NCBI RefSeq assembly: GCF_016806125.1
Contig: NZ_CP047170.1
Span: forward strand, 62,001-126,000
DNA length: 64,000 nucleotides
Direction of reading: 5' to 3'
From: Ponticoccus alexandrii
Lineage (GTDB): Bacteria; Pseudomonadota; Alphaproteobacteria; Rhodobacterales; Rhodobacteraceae
This document shows positions 50,936 through 60,223 of the stretch, one piece after another. A model generated the notes under the pieces. That model did not search any database. It worked only from the letters and a program-made list of their open reading frames with translations, and was not told the origin of the DNA. Numbering within the stretch: position 1 is the first letter of the stretch; each line of letters begins with the position of its first letter. The translations under genes were made by a program, and so were the position numbers.

Positions 50936-52681
50936 TCAATCGGGCAGGATGCGGATGTCCAGAAGGGCGCATCGCCGCTCGGTCCGCACGACCTCCAGGG
51001 CTTCGGCAATCGCCTCGTCCAACTCCGCAGCCAGTTCGACCCGTCGGGAAAAGGCGCGGCTGGCCCGGGCCGTCAGGCTGAAGTCCGGGCTGGGCTGCAA
51101 GGCCGTCAGCGGCATCCGATTGGCCCGCGACGCCTCGCCCTTTGGATAAAGCCCGCTCACCGATGCCCGGACGGCGCCCCATTCCTCGTTGTTCAGAACC
51201 AGCACCAGAACCGGCAGCTCCAGCGCCTCTGCGATCTGATGGCAGGCCGTCGGGTTGGAGAACATATAGGACCCATCCCCCATGGTCGCCACGACCACCC
51301 GGTCGGGATCCGCCAGTTGCGCGCCAAGCGCCGCCGGAAAGCCCCATCCAAGACCACCCGAATGCGGTTCCTGAAACCAGGAATTGCGGTCCTGCCGCTC
51401 GAGCGGACCCAGCGGGCAGCCCAGTTCGGAAAAGACGCTGCTTTTCACGCCTTTGAGCGCATTGCTGAGAGCGCGACCCACATGCGCTTTGGTCAGCCCC
51501 TCGTGCATTGCGCGCGTCGACAGATCGTCGATCCCGCGCCGCACCGCCGCCGAGGCCTCTGCCAGCCTGGCACGGCGTTGCTCCAGCATCTGCTGATCGC
51601 GCGGTAGTCCCTCCATGGCCGCAATCAGCGCCGGGATGGTTGTCGCGCTTTCCCCGACGATGGACAGGTCCGAGCGGAAATTGCGCACCGGGTAGCGCGA
51701 GAACAGCGGATCGGGGCCGATGTGGATGATCCGCGCATCGGGGTTGGGCGGATGATTGTCCGGCCACCACGGCGCGAGGCAATCCAGCACCACCACCACA
51801 TCCGCCTCTGCAAGCCACGGACCGGGGTTCGCGCCGACGTGGCAGGGGTGATCGGTGGGGATGGCGAGGTGGGTCGCCCACCAGGAACTGACGGCAATGC
51901 CCCAGTCCTCGGCCCAGCGTGAAAAGGCGGCAAAGCTCGCCTCGTCGCCGGCACCGCGCTGCGCGATGACAAGCGGCGCCTTGGCCTCGGCCAGCATCCG
52001 CGCCGCTTCCGACAGCGCCGTTGCATCGGGGGCCGCAATCGCCGGGGCCATGGAACAGGGCGCCTCGAGACCCTCGGACCTGGTCGTTTCGCACAGCACC
52101 TCGCGCGGGATCGACAGGTAGACCGGCCCCCGGGGGGTCGAGTTCGAGATCGCATAGGCCCGGTCGATCAGGCCGCCGATCTGCTCGGGGTACTTCAGTT
52201 CATAGTCCCATTTGCAGGACTCGCGTACCAGAGCGGTCTGGTCCCGCATTTCCTGCCCCCAGCCGATCGGGACCGTCCGTGCCCCGAACCGCTCTCCCTC
52301 TGTCACCGGGGTGCGGCCCGACATCAGGATCATCGGCACATGTTCGCAGGCGGCGTTGATCGCGCCCGTGGCGCCGTTCGACAGGCCCACATTGGTGTGC
52401 AGCATCACCGATTGCGCCTTGCCCGACACCAGCCAGTAGCCATGCGCCATGCTGACAGCGGCGTGCTCGTGGGGAATGACCAGCGCCTTCGGCAGGTCGA
52501 CCCCGCTGGCCTCCGCCTCTGCCAGCCCCTCGATGATCGGCGGAAAGTCGGTGCCGGAATTGGCAAAGACATAGTCGATGCCAAGCGCCTTCAGCCGGGG
52601 AAAGATCGCCCCGCCCGCATTGATGACCGGCGCCTCGTCGCGCCGGTCGGTGTCGGGATGCTCGGTCTCGTTTTCGGACAT
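50936..52681 (-). CDS. ThDP-dependent decarboxylase, benzoylformate decarboxylase-like
   Basis: A 581-residue ThDP enzyme of the acetolactate synthase/benzoylformate decarboxylase superfamily. It has the ThDP Glu in IPHEHAAVSMAHGY, GQ-type GERFGAR and the Mg/ThDP motif from GDGSYMFSN to VLNN. After the Glu it reads LHTNVGLSNGATG, matching LHSAAGTGN of benzoylformate decarboxylase, whose His is catalytic; acetolactate synthases lack that His. The second active-site His of that enzyme is not obvious. It overlaps the aldehyde dehydrogenase gene by one base (ATGA) and ends the operon, so it probably makes the aldehyde that enzyme oxidises. Confidence 0.8.
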   Translation of the reverse strand: MSENETEHPDTDRRDEAPVINAGGAIFPRLKALGIDYVFANSGTDFPPIIEGLAEAEASGVDLPKALVIPHEHAAVSMAHGYWLVSGKAQSVMLHTNVGLSNGATGAINAACEHVPMILMSGRTPVTEGERFGARTVPIGWGQEMRDQTALVRESCKWDYELKYPEQIGGLIDRAYAISNSTPRGPVYLSIPREVLCETTRSEGLEAPCSMAPAIAAPDATALSEAARMLAEAKAPLVIAQRGAGDEASFAAFSRWAEDWGIAVSSWWATHLAIPTDHPCHVGANPGPWLAEADVVVVLDCLAPWWPDNHPPNPDARIIHIGPDPLFSRYPVRNFRSDLSIVGESATTIPALIAAMEGLPRDQQMLEQRRARLAEASAAVRRGIDDLSTRAMHEGLTKAHVGRALSNALKGVKSSVFSELGCPLGPLERQDRNSWFQEPHSGGLGWGFPAALGAQLADPDRVVVATMGDGSYMFSNPTACHQIAEALELPVLVLVLNNEEWGAVRASVSGLYPKGEASRANRMPLTALQPSPDFSLTARASRAFSRRVELAAELDEAIAEALEVVRTERRCALLDIRILPD

Positions 52682-54135
52682 CAGAACGGATATCCCTGCT
52701 GCGGATCTTCCATCGTGACCCAGCGCAGTTCGGTAAACGACTCGATCCCCGCCTTGCCGCCGAACCGGCCATAGCCGGAATCGCCGACACCACCGAAAGG
52801 CATCTGCGCCTCGTCCTGAACGGTTGCGCCGTTGATATGGCAGATCCCGGCCCGGATGCGCCGGGCAACCGACATCGCGCGGGTCATCTCTGTGCCGAAG
52901 ACCGAAGAGGACAGCCCGTAAGCCGTGTCGTTCGCCAGTTCGACCGCATGGTCGGTATCGCGCGCCCGGACGACGCAGACCACGGGGCCGAAGCTTTCTT
53001 CGCGGAACAGATCCATCTGCGGGGTAACGCCATCCACCACGGTTGCGGGCATGACGGTGCCCTCTGCCGGGGCGCCACCGGCGCGTACCGTCGCGCCCTT
53101 GGCGACGGCGTCGTCGATCAGCGCCGAGACACGGTCGACGGTCGAGCGGTCGATCACCGACCCAAGCACCACCTGTCCGCGCGGGTCGCCATGGGGCAGA
53201 GCGGCGGCCCGTTCGGCGAAGCGCGCGGCAAAGGCCTCGGCGATCTTCTCATCGACGATGACGCGTTCGGTCGACATGCAGATCTGGCCCTGGTTCATGA
53301 AGGCGCCGAAGATGGCGGCATTGACCGCGCCTTCGATATCCGCGTCATCCAGCACGACAAAGGGGGCCTTGCCGCCCAGTTCCAGCAGCACCGGCTTCAG
53401 GTGGCGCGCTGCGGTCTCGGCGATGATCCGGCCAACCCGGGTGGAGCCGGTGAAGTTGATGTGCCGGACGCTGGGATGCTCGACCAGCGCGGTAACAACC
53501 TCGGGGGCGTCTTCCTTGGCATGAGAGACGATGTTCAGGACACCGGCGGGCAGCCCGGCCTCGCTCAGCACCTCGCCGATGGCGGCGTGCAGATGCGGAC
53601 ACATTTCCGAGGCCTTGAGCACCACCGTGTTGCCGCAGGCAATCGGCATCGCGACCGCACGCACGCCAAGGATCATCGGGGCGTTCCAGGGCGCCATGCC
53701 GACAACCACGCCGATCGGCTCGCGCATGCCCATGGCAAGGTTCTTGGGCTTGTCCGAGGGAATGATCTCGCCGGTCAGGAAGGTGGTGGAGGATGCGGCC
53801 TCGCGCAGCACCTTGGCCGCGAACATCATGTTGAAGCCAAGCCAGCCCCCGGTCGCGCCGGTTTCCGCGATGCCGATGCCGACCAGCTCTTCGGACCGCG
53901 CCTCGAGCAGTTCCGCTGCTTTCCACAGGATGGCGCGCCGGGCCGAGGGGCCGGTGGCCGACCAGCCGGGAAAGGCGGTGGCGGCGGCTTCGACGGCCAG
54001 ATCGACATCGGCCTTCCGACCGGCTGCCGCACCGGTGGCAACCGCGCCGGTGAAGGGGTCGCGCCGCTCGAAAGTTGCACCGTCAACGGCTGCGCGCCGC
54101 TCGCCGTTGATGAAGATACCGTAGGGGTCAGACAT
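52681..54135 (-). CDS. NAD(P)-dependent aldehyde dehydrogenase (benzaldehyde/vanillin type)
   Basis: A 484-residue aldehyde dehydrogenase: cofactor site APWNAPMILG, catalytic Glu in LELGGKAP and catalytic Cys in NQGQICMSTERV, with the late ESFGPVV motif. The closest resemblance is to aromatic aldehyde dehydrogenases (vanillin, salicylaldehyde). The ATG at 54135 follows GGAGG; the frame is open further upstream but that part overlaps the preceding gene. The neighbouring ThDP decarboxylase would supply the aldehyde, and the product would be a carboxylic acid such as benzoate. Confidence 0.9.
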   Translation of the reverse strand: MSDPYGIFINGERRAAVDGATFERRDPFTGAVATGAAAGRKADVDLAVEAAATAFPGWSATGPSARRAILWKAAELLEARSEELVGIGIAETGATGGWLGFNMMFAAKVLREAASSTTFLTGEIIPSDKPKNLAMGMREPIGVVVGMAPWNAPMILGVRAVAMPIACGNTVVLKASEMCPHLHAAIGEVLSEAGLPAGVLNIVSHAKEDAPEVVTALVEHPSVRHINFTGSTRVGRIIAETAARHLKPVLLELGGKAPFVVLDDADIEGAVNAAIFGAFMNQGQICMSTERVIVDEKIAEAFAARFAERAAALPHGDPRGQVVLGSVIDRSTVDRVSALIDDAVAKGATVRAGGAPAEGTVMPATVVDGVTPQMDLFREESFGPVVCVVRARDTDHAVELANDTAYGLSSSVFGTEMTRAMSVARRIRAGICHINGATVQDEAQMPFGGVGDSGYGRFGGKAGIESFTELRWVTMEDPQQGYPF

Positions 54136-54149
54136 GTTTTTGCCTCCTG

Positions 54150-54866
54150 TCATTTGTAAAGATCCGGCCCCTTGGGGGCCTTGAAAACCGTTTCCGCAGG
54201 CCGGGCCAGATCCGGGTCCAGCAGGCGCACCGCGCCCCAGATGCCCGCCTCGGCGCTGCTGACCACCGGCACACCCGTGCGGCGGCGCAGCGGATCGCCG
54301 ACGCCCGCCATCCGCAGGCCGCCGCAGGAAATCAGGATGCCGTCCGCATCCCCCGCGTCCTGCCACAGCGCCCCGGCCTCGGTCAGCAAGCGCTCGGGGC
54401 CAAGATCCTTGACCTCGGCGATCCGGCGGATGCCCAGGGAACGCAGGCCGACAACCGCGACACCCGCGCTGCTCAGGTAGTCCTCGAGCATCCGGTTGAC
54501 GTCGTCGCGATAGGCGGTGAGCACCGCAACCCGCGCCATGCCAAGCGCCTGCAGCGCGTCGATCACCGATTGGGTCATGGTCGTGACCGGCACCCCGCTG
54601 CGGGCGGCAATCGTCTCGATCAGGCGGGCGTTGAACTCCGGCCCGCGAAAGAAGCTGAGCGACGTTCCCATCAGCGAAACCGCCCCGGCTGCGGCAAGCG
54701 TCGCCGCGCGCTCCGCGACCGCGTCGATGACGCCGGAATAACCCGCATCCGACATCTCGCGCAGCCCCAGACCGGCGGCGGTGAACCGGCAGTCCGGGAA
54801 CATCTGCGCGGCCTCCGGCGGCACCGCCCCCTCCGCCGGGGGCACGACAAGTCCAAGATGGTTCAT
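54150..54866 (-). CDS. Arylmalonate decarboxylase-like protein (Asp/Glu racemase superfamily)
   Basis: A 238-residue protein close to Bordetella arylmalonate decarboxylase: GLVVPPAEGAVPPEAA, SLMGTSLSFFRGPEFNA, VLTAYRDDVN and ILISCGGLRMAG. Racemases of this superfamily use two cysteines. Here the first position is Gly (MGTS) and only the second Cys (SCGG) is present, the pattern of the cofactor-free decarboxylase. That enzyme turns aryl- and hydroxyarylmalonates into alpha-aryl or alpha-hydroxy acids. Its start overlaps the tctA stop, so the imported diacid may be its substrate. A maleate isomerase-like role is less likely because those keep two cysteines. Confidence 0.85.
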   Translation of the reverse strand: MNHLGLVVPPAEGAVPPEAAQMFPDCRFTAAGLGLREMSDAGYSGVIDAVAERAATLAAAGAVSLMGTSLSFFRGPEFNARLIETIAARSGVPVTTMTQSVIDALQALGMARVAVLTAYRDDVNRMLEDYLSSAGVAVVGLRSLGIRRIAEVKDLGPERLLTEAGALWQDAGDADGILISCGGLRMAGVGDPLRRRTGVPVVSSAEAGIWGAVRLLDPDLARPAETVFKAPKGPDLYK

Positions 54867-56335
54867 GGCGCCGGGGCCTTGCGGGCCTTTGCCTCGCTTG
54901 CCAGCGCCCAGACGATCGAGACCGCCGCGATGGCAAGGAAAACCGCCGGAACCGGCCGGGTCAGCAGGGGCAGGAAGCTGCCATCGTAGATCACAAGGCC
55001 GGACCGCAGGTTCTCTTCAGCCATCGGCGTCAGGATATAGGCGATGATGAAGGGGCCCGTCGGAATCCGCGCCCGGTTCATCAGAAAGCCGACAAGCGCA
55101 AAGGCCAGCATCACCCCGACGTCGAAGTAGCGGCTGGAGACCGAGAAGGCTCCGATCACGCAGAACACCACGATCGGCGGCAGAAGCCAGGCCTTGTTCA
55201 CATACATGAGCTTGGCCAGGATGGGGGTCGCGACCCGCATGACCACCAGCATCACCACGTTGGCCGCAAGGGCGCCACCGATCACCGTATAGGCGATAAA
55301 GGCGTTCTGCGAGAACAGCAGGGGGCCGGGGCTGAGATTGTGGATGACCATGGCGCCCAGCAGCACAGCGGTGATCACCGAACCCGGAATCCCCAAGGTG
55401 ATCAGCGGCACAAGAGAGCCCACGGTTCCCGCGTTATTGGCGGATTCCGCCGCGATGATCCCCTCTTCGGCGCCGGTGCCAAAGCGTTCGGGCTGCTTCG
55501 AGACGGCCTTTTCCACGGAATAGGCGGCGATAGAGGCGGTGGTCCCGCCGACGCCCGGCAGGATGCCGATCCACGTCCCGATCAGCGAGGACCGGACATA
55601 GGTCCAGCCGTAGTGAAACAGCTCACGCAGCCGGATCGAGACGGCGGTGCCCTCGACCGAGGTTTTACGCACCGGTTTCGGGCTGCCGCTGTCCTCCAGA
55701 AGCTGGCTGAGGACCAGCGTGCCCAGAATGACCGGCAGCAGGGTCAGGCCGTTGTCAAGCGCGGGCCAGCCGAAGGTCATGCGCAGCGATCCCGACACCG
55801 GGTCGATACCCGGCAGCGAGACCAGCGCCCCGAACGATGCCGCCAGCAGGCCGTTCAGCAGGCTGCCCCGGGACACGGCGGCAATCAGGCTGAGCGCCAC
55901 GACCACCATGGCGAAAATCTCGTAGGGGCCGAACTTGACCGCCACATGCGACAGCGGCGGGGACAGCACGGCAAGCACGACCCAGGCGAACATGCCGCCG
56001 ACAAAAGAGGCCGAGATGCCCAGCCCCAGCGCGCGCGCCGGATGGCCACCCGCCGCCATGGGATAGCCGTCGAGCGTGGTCATGATGGCCGCTTCGGTGC
56101 CGGGCATGCGCATTAGGGTTGCGCTGATCAGCCCGCCGGTGGTCGCGCCGATATACATCGCGACAAGCAGCAGAAGCGCGTCCGGCCCGTCCATGAAATA
56201 GGTCATCGGCAGGGCCAGCGCGATGATCATTGCCCCCGACAGGCCGGGGATCGACCCGATGAAGATGCCCACCATGGTCCCAAGCACGACCCAAGGCATC
56301 CCGGTTGTCAGGACATGCAGAAAAGCGTCAGTCAT
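54863..56335 (-). CDS. tctA: Tripartite tricarboxylate transporter large membrane subunit TctA
   Basis: A 490-residue TctA with about 12 membrane segments and the family motifs PGLSGAMIIALALPMTYFM, YIGATTGGLISATLMRMPG and ESANNAGTVGSLVPLITLGIPG. It is the membrane channel of a second TTT system, distinct from the one at 41446. It lies between tctB (12 bases) and the arylmalonate-decarboxylase-like gene (overlap). Confidence 0.95.
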   Translation of the reverse strand: MTDAFLHVLTTGMPWVVLGTMVGIFIGSIPGLSGAMIIALALPMTYFMDGPDALLLLVAMYIGATTGGLISATLMRMPGTEAAIMTTLDGYPMAAGGHPARALGLGISASFVGGMFAWVVLAVLSPPLSHVAVKFGPYEIFAMVVVALSLIAAVSRGSLLNGLLAASFGALVSLPGIDPVSGSLRMTFGWPALDNGLTLLPVILGTLVLSQLLEDSGSPKPVRKTSVEGTAVSIRLRELFHYGWTYVRSSLIGTWIGILPGVGGTTASIAAYSVEKAVSKQPERFGTGAEEGIIAAESANNAGTVGSLVPLITLGIPGSVITAVLLGAMVIHNLSPGPLLFSQNAFIAYTVIGGALAANVVMLVVMRVATPILAKLMYVNKAWLLPPIVVFCVIGAFSVSSRYFDVGVMLAFALVGFLMNRARIPTGPFIIAYILTPMAEENLRSGLVIYDGSFLPLLTRPVPAVFLAIAAVSIVWALASEAKARKAPAP

Positions 56336-56347
56336 TGCCGCCCCGTA

Positions 56348-56812
56348 TTAGAGATTGATGAAGAAGAAGCGCGTGAAGATGGCAAACACGGCGGCGGCAT
56401 AGCCTGCCGACAACAGGGCCAGACCCGTCACCGCCTTCATGTCGCGCACCGGCGCCAGCAGCAGGAAGAAGAGGAAGCAGAAGAGCGCCGTCGAGGCGAC
56501 ATAATGCACGACCCCCGAGGCAAGGACCCCCACATAGCCCGCCATCAGCACAAAGGTGGCCGGGATTCGCCAGGACAAGCCCGGCGCGCCCGCCCCGGCC
56601 CGATCGCCCCGAAGCAGCATCTCGATGGTCTTGAGCGCACCGAGGCCAAGGGCACCCCCCCCCAACACTGTGGGGAAGGCGCCGTTGCCAATGGCTTCCC
56701 AGGGTGAGGAGGGCATGGCGAGGCCCGCTTTCAGGCTGGCCGCTCCGGCCAGCAAAACAAGCAGAAGAAAGGTCAGTTCAAACCCGTTGTTCCGCAATGA
56801 CGATCCCGCCAT
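56348..56812 (-). CDS. tctB: Tripartite tricarboxylate transporter small membrane subunit TctB
   Basis: A 154-residue membrane protein with four predicted segments, called TctB from size, membrane pattern and position between tctC and tctA. The ATG at 56812 is chosen because the upstream open part lies across the tctC stop. Sequence conservation in this family is low. Confidence 0.85.
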   Translation of the reverse strand: MAGSSLRNNGFELTFLLLVLLAGAASLKAGLAMPSSPWEAIGNGAFPTVLGGGALGLGALKTIEMLLRGDRAGAGAPGLSWRIPATFVLMAGYVGVLASGVVHYVASTALFCFLFFLLLAPVRDMKAVTGLALLSAGYAAAVFAIFTRFFFINL

Positions 56813-56849
56813 GTCAATCCCTCCCCGATCCTGGTGATTAAGGGCAGCC

Positions 56850-57806
56850 TCAGCCGCCGGAGGTTTCGCGAACCACGTCGGCCACATCAAGGAACGACTG
56901 GTATTCCCTGGCGACCGCGTCCCGCAGCTCTTCGCCCCGCAGGATCGCGCGCTCTTCGCCAGAGGACTCGATATGCGCCTGCACTTCGTCAGAGTTCAAT
57001 GCCGCCTCGATCGCGTCCGCCAGCACCGCGATCACATCCTCGGGCGTGCCTTTGGGTGCCCAGTAGCGCCGGATGAGACAGGCCTCGACGTCATGCCCCA
57101 GCTCTTTCAGCGTCGGGACATCCGGTAGGCTCTCGTACCGGTCGGGACCGGCGACGGCCAGCGCGCGCAGATCCTCGGCGCCCCGCTCGACCCAGGGCGG
57201 CGACAGCAGTGCGAAATCACTGAACCCACCCTTCAATGCCGCGAAACGCTTGGAGGTGCCGCCCGTCGGGACAATCGTCCAGCGGGTATCGGTGGACTGC
57301 ATCAGCTGGGCAGAGGGGAAATGCGTCGCGCTGCCGATGGCATCCGCCTGCTTCAGGCCGCGTCCGCGCTCTTCGGCGGCGGCAATCAGGTCTTCCATCG
57401 ACTGGAATTCCGACTCCTTCGGCACGGCGATGAACATGCAGGCCCGCGTCGCCTGAATCACCGGCTCGAAATCCTGCGGCGAATATTCCACCCGCCCGAT
57501 GGCCGAGACAGAGAACATCTCTTGGTGGATTTGCAGAATCGTGTGGCCGTCCGGCTCTGCCGACAGAACCGAACGCGAGCCGACCGTTCCGGCCGCACCA
57601 TCGGCGTTCACGACGGCCACGGGCACCGGCAACAGGTCGTTCTTCTCGATCGCGGCCTGCACGGCGCGCGCCAGGGCATCGGTGCCGCCGCCTGCTGAAA
57701 AGGGAACGATCAACTGGACAGGCTTTTCGGGAAATTCCGCGAGGGCCGGCGTTGCCGCGGCCGCAAGCACCAGTGCGGCGGTCGCCAGTCGTGTTTTCAT
57801 GAGCAT
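56850..57806 (-). CDS. tctC: Tripartite tricarboxylate transporter periplasmic binding protein TctC
   Basis: A 318-residue periplasmic binding protein with a signal peptide (residues 1-23, cleavage near TPALAE). The ligand loop begins LIVPFSAGGGTDALAR, the usual TctC form. It is the first gene of the operon; the start at 57806 follows GAGGAGG. It is divergent from the mandelate-racemase-family gene with 121 bases between. Confidence 0.94.
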   Translation of the reverse strand: MLMKTRLATAALVLAAAATPALAEFPEKPVQLIVPFSAGGGTDALARAVQAAIEKNDLLPVPVAVVNADGAAGTVGSRSVLSAEPDGHTILQIHQEMFSVSAIGRVEYSPQDFEPVIQATRACMFIAVPKESEFQSMEDLIAAAEERGRGLKQADAIGSATHFPSAQLMQSTDTRWTIVPTGGTSKRFAALKGGFSDFALLSPPWVERGAEDLRALAVAGPDRYESLPDVPTLKELGHDVEACLIRRYWAPKGTPEDVIAVLADAIEAALNSDEVQAHIESSGEERAILRGEELRDAVAREYQSFLDVADVVRETSGG

Positions 57807-57863
57807 GAACTTTCCTCCTCATAGTCGGCGGACACGGGTCCGCACCTCCGTAAAATGAGCATG

Positions 57864-57887
57864 GTTAGACACCTTCTTGATGTCAAC
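57864..57887. promoter_or_regulatory. Operator candidate between the two divergent operons
   Basis: GTTAGACA (57864-57871) faces TGTCAAC (57881-57887), a dyad with a one-base bulge, in the 121-base divergent gap. MarR proteins commonly bind such dyads, and a MarR gene lies at the end of the right-hand operon. The match is imperfect. Confidence 0.35.
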
Positions 57888-57927
57888 GGTTTTATGTGCC
57901 ACCATTTAAGACCATCAGGAGACGACC

Positions 57928-59085
57928 ATGAATCTGACCATTTCCGAGATCAACGCGTACCCCGCATACATCCCGACCACACTCGACATCGGCCCCGCGC
58001 AGGCCGCCGCCTCATTGTCCTGTTGCGTGATCGAGGTGAAGACCGAAGACGGGGTGACCGGGTACGGCTACACCGCCATCACCGACGAAGAAGTGATCGT
58101 CTCGATCATCGACAACCTGCTGGCCCCCGACCTCAAGGGCATGTCCGCGCTCGACCGCGAAGCCATCGCCGAGCGAATCTACTGGATGGTCTCGCCGCGC
58201 GGACAGACCGGCTATGGCAGCCACGCGGCCTCGGGGGTCGACCTGGCGCTCTGGGACATTCTGGGCAAGGTCACCGGGCAACCCTGCTGGCGGCTGCTGG
58301 GCGGGGCACGGTCCGAAGTACCGCTTTACGTGACCTTCGGCTTCGGCTCTTTCGACCGCGAGCAGCTGGCCGACGCCGCCCGCCATCTGCGGTCCGACGG
58401 GGTGCGCCGCCTGAAGATGGTCGTGGGCCATCACGCCCTGAAGCGGGTGGCGGCGGGCGCAAGCATGTCCGACATCCTGAAGGAGGACATCGAGCGGGTG
58501 CGGGTCGTGCGCGAGGCGGCGGGCGACGATGCCGATATCTACATCGACGCCAATTGCAGCCTCGATCCCGCCTCGGCGCAATGGCTGGACGACCGCCTGA
58601 AGGACTTCGATATCGCCTTCTTCGAAGAGCCCCTGCGCGGCAACGACACCCGCCAGCTTGCCAATCTGCGGGCGCGGGGCACCCGCATTGCCGCTGGGCA
58701 GAACGAGGGGCAGCTGTTCCGCTTCCGGGATCTGCTGACGTCCGGCGCCGTGGACGTAATCCAGCCCAACGTCGTGATCTGCGGCGGTCTGACCGTCGGG
58801 CAGAAGGTGGCGGCCATGGCCGACGCGCATCAGGTTCAGCTTGCGAACGGCGGGGCCTTCCCCTTCCACAACATGCACCTGCATGGCGGTCTGGCCAATG
58901 GCGGGCTTGTCGAATGGCACCTGATCTCGGTCGAGATGGGCCGGTCGCTCTTCACCGATCTGCCAGATCGTGACGGCGATGTCCTGCGGCTGCCCGAAAC
59001 GCCGGGCCTGGGCTTTGGCGCGAATCTGGACGCGCTGCGCGAGTTTGCGGCGGGGCCGCTGTCCAAGGGCCGGGGCAAGGGCTGA
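57928..59085 (+). CDS. Mandelate racemase/muconate lactonizing enzyme family protein
   Basis: A 385-residue enolase-superfamily protein. Metal ligands are seen in DANCSL, FFEEPL and the Glu of AGQNEGQ; a catalytic His candidate is in PFHNMHLHGG. The lysine motif is RLKMVVG: mandelate racemase has KxK there, so the second Lys (base for the S isomer) is Val. It may therefore act on one face only, as a one-base racemase variant or a dehydratase. The ATG follows GGAG. The gene overlaps the FMN dehydrogenase (TGATG), which supports alpha-hydroxy acid chemistry. Confidence 0.87.
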   Translation: MNLTISEINAYPAYIPTTLDIGPAQAAASLSCCVIEVKTEDGVTGYGYTAITDEEVIVSIIDNLLAPDLKGMSALDREAIAERIYWMVSPRGQTGYGSHAASGVDLALWDILGKVTGQPCWRLLGGARSEVPLYVTFGFGSFDREQLADAARHLRSDGVRRLKMVVGHHALKRVAAGASMSDILKEDIERVRVVREAAGDDADIYIDANCSLDPASAQWLDDRLKDFDIAFFEEPLRGNDTRQLANLRARGTRIAAGQNEGQLFRFRDLLTSGAVDVIQPNVVICGGLTVGQKVAAMADAHQVQLANGGAFPFHNMHLHGGLANGGLVEWHLISVEMGRSLFTDLPDRDGDVLRLPETPGLGFGANLDALREFAAGPLSKGRGKG

Positions 59086-60215
59086 TGGCCCCGGTCGTAT
59101 CCTACCGGGACCTGCGAAAGCAGGCCCGGCGCAAGCTTCCGCGATTCGCCTTCGACTTCGTCGATGGCGGGGCGGGGGACGAGGCCGGTCTCGATCGCAA
59201 CGAGGCCGCCTACCGCGCCCAATGCCTTCAGCCGCGCGTGTTGATCAACAGCGACCGCGCCCTGCCCCTGAAGCGGCGCTTTCTGGGCCGCGACTGGGCC
59301 CTGCCCTTCGGGATTCCCCCCATCGGGCTGGCGGGCATCGCCTGGCCCGAGATCGACCTGCTGCTGGCCGAAGCCGCCGAACAAGCGGGCATTCCCTACG
59401 TCGCCTCGACACCGGCCACCGTCGCGCTGGAACGCCTCCGGCAGAGGGCGCCCAAGTCCGCATGGTTCCAGCTTTATGTCGGGAAATCCGAGGAGATCAC
59501 CGCCGATCTGCTTGCCCGGGCCAAGGCTGCGGGCTACCGGACGCTTGTGGTGACAGCGGATGTGCCGCGCCCCGGCCGCAGGTTGCGCGATCTCAGGAAC
59601 GGCTTTGCGCTGCCCCTGAAACCCGGACCGCGCCTTGCCTTCGACCTGATGCGCCATCCCGGCTGGGCCCTGCGGACCGCCCGCCACGGCGCCCCCCGGT
59701 TCGCCAATCTCGAACCCTATGCGGAACGCGGCAGCAGCACGCAGTCGCTGGCGCAGCTCATGGCCGGGCAAAGCTCGGGCCGTCTGGACTGGGCGCTTCT
59801 GCGCGAGATCCGCGACGGGTGGTCCGGTCAGATCATTCTCAAGGGTGTCAGCGCGCCGCAGGATGCGGTGAAGGCCGCCGAGACCGGCGTCGACGCCGTC
59901 TGGGTGTCCAACCATGGAGGGCGGCAGCTTTCCTCGGCGCCCGCCCCGCTGGACGCGCTGCCCGGGATCAGGCGCGCCCTGCCCGCGGGCTTCCCGCTGG
60001 CGTTTGACGGGGGCATCCGCAGCGGCGAGGACATGATCAAGGCCCTGACCGCAGGGGCGGATTTCGTCTTCGCCGGGCGTCCGTTCCTCTATGCCATAGC
60101 CGCGCTTGGCCCGTCTGGCGCGTCGCGGCTGATCGCGCAATTCGCCAGCGAACTGGAAAACACCATGGCCCAAATCGGGTGGAGCGATCTCGACCTGCAG
60201 GATGGCGCAGGCTAG
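59085..60215 (+). CDS. FMN-dependent alpha-hydroxy acid dehydrogenase (mandelate/lactate/glycolate type)
   Basis: A 376-residue TIM-barrel flavoprotein of the LldD/MdlB/glycolate oxidase family, which oxidises L-alpha-hydroxy acids to 2-oxo acids. It has FDFVDGGAGDE at the N-terminus, PIGLAGIAWP, FQLYVGKS, VTADVPRPGRR (substrate Arg region), LKGVSAPQDA, the catalytic His in VWVSNHGGRQLSS and DGGIRSGEDMIKAL. The usual Asp after RQL is Ser here. It is coupled to the mandelate-racemase-family gene and would feed a 2-oxo acid to the ThDP decarboxylase encoded on the other strand. Confidence 0.92.
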   Translation: MAPVVSYRDLRKQARRKLPRFAFDFVDGGAGDEAGLDRNEAAYRAQCLQPRVLINSDRALPLKRRFLGRDWALPFGIPPIGLAGIAWPEIDLLLAEAAEQAGIPYVASTPATVALERLRQRAPKSAWFQLYVGKSEEITADLLARAKAAGYRTLVVTADVPRPGRRLRDLRNGFALPLKPGPRLAFDLMRHPGWALRTARHGAPRFANLEPYAERGSSTQSLAQLMAGQSSGRLDWALLREIRDGWSGQIILKGVSAPQDAVKAAETGVDAVWVSNHGGRQLSSAPAPLDALPGIRRALPAGFPLAFDGGIRSGEDMIKALTAGADFVFAGRPFLYAIAALGPSGASRLIAQFASELENTMAQIGWSDLDLQDGAG

Positions 60216-60223
60216 GACTGGAC

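Noticed and set aside
50936-52681. Calling the ThDP enzyme oxalyl-CoA decarboxylase to match the oxalate/formate transporter
   Set aside because: The benzoylformate-decarboxylase-like LHTNVG segment and the location within the mandelate-type cluster argue against it, and no formyl-CoA transferase is adjacent.
52681-54936. A single 751-codon frame that would fuse the decarboxylase-like and aldehyde dehydrogenase genes
   Set aside because: The upstream part is out of frame with the arylmalonate-decarboxylase-like gene and unlike any protein; the aldehyde dehydrogenase has its own start and ribosome-binding site at 54135.
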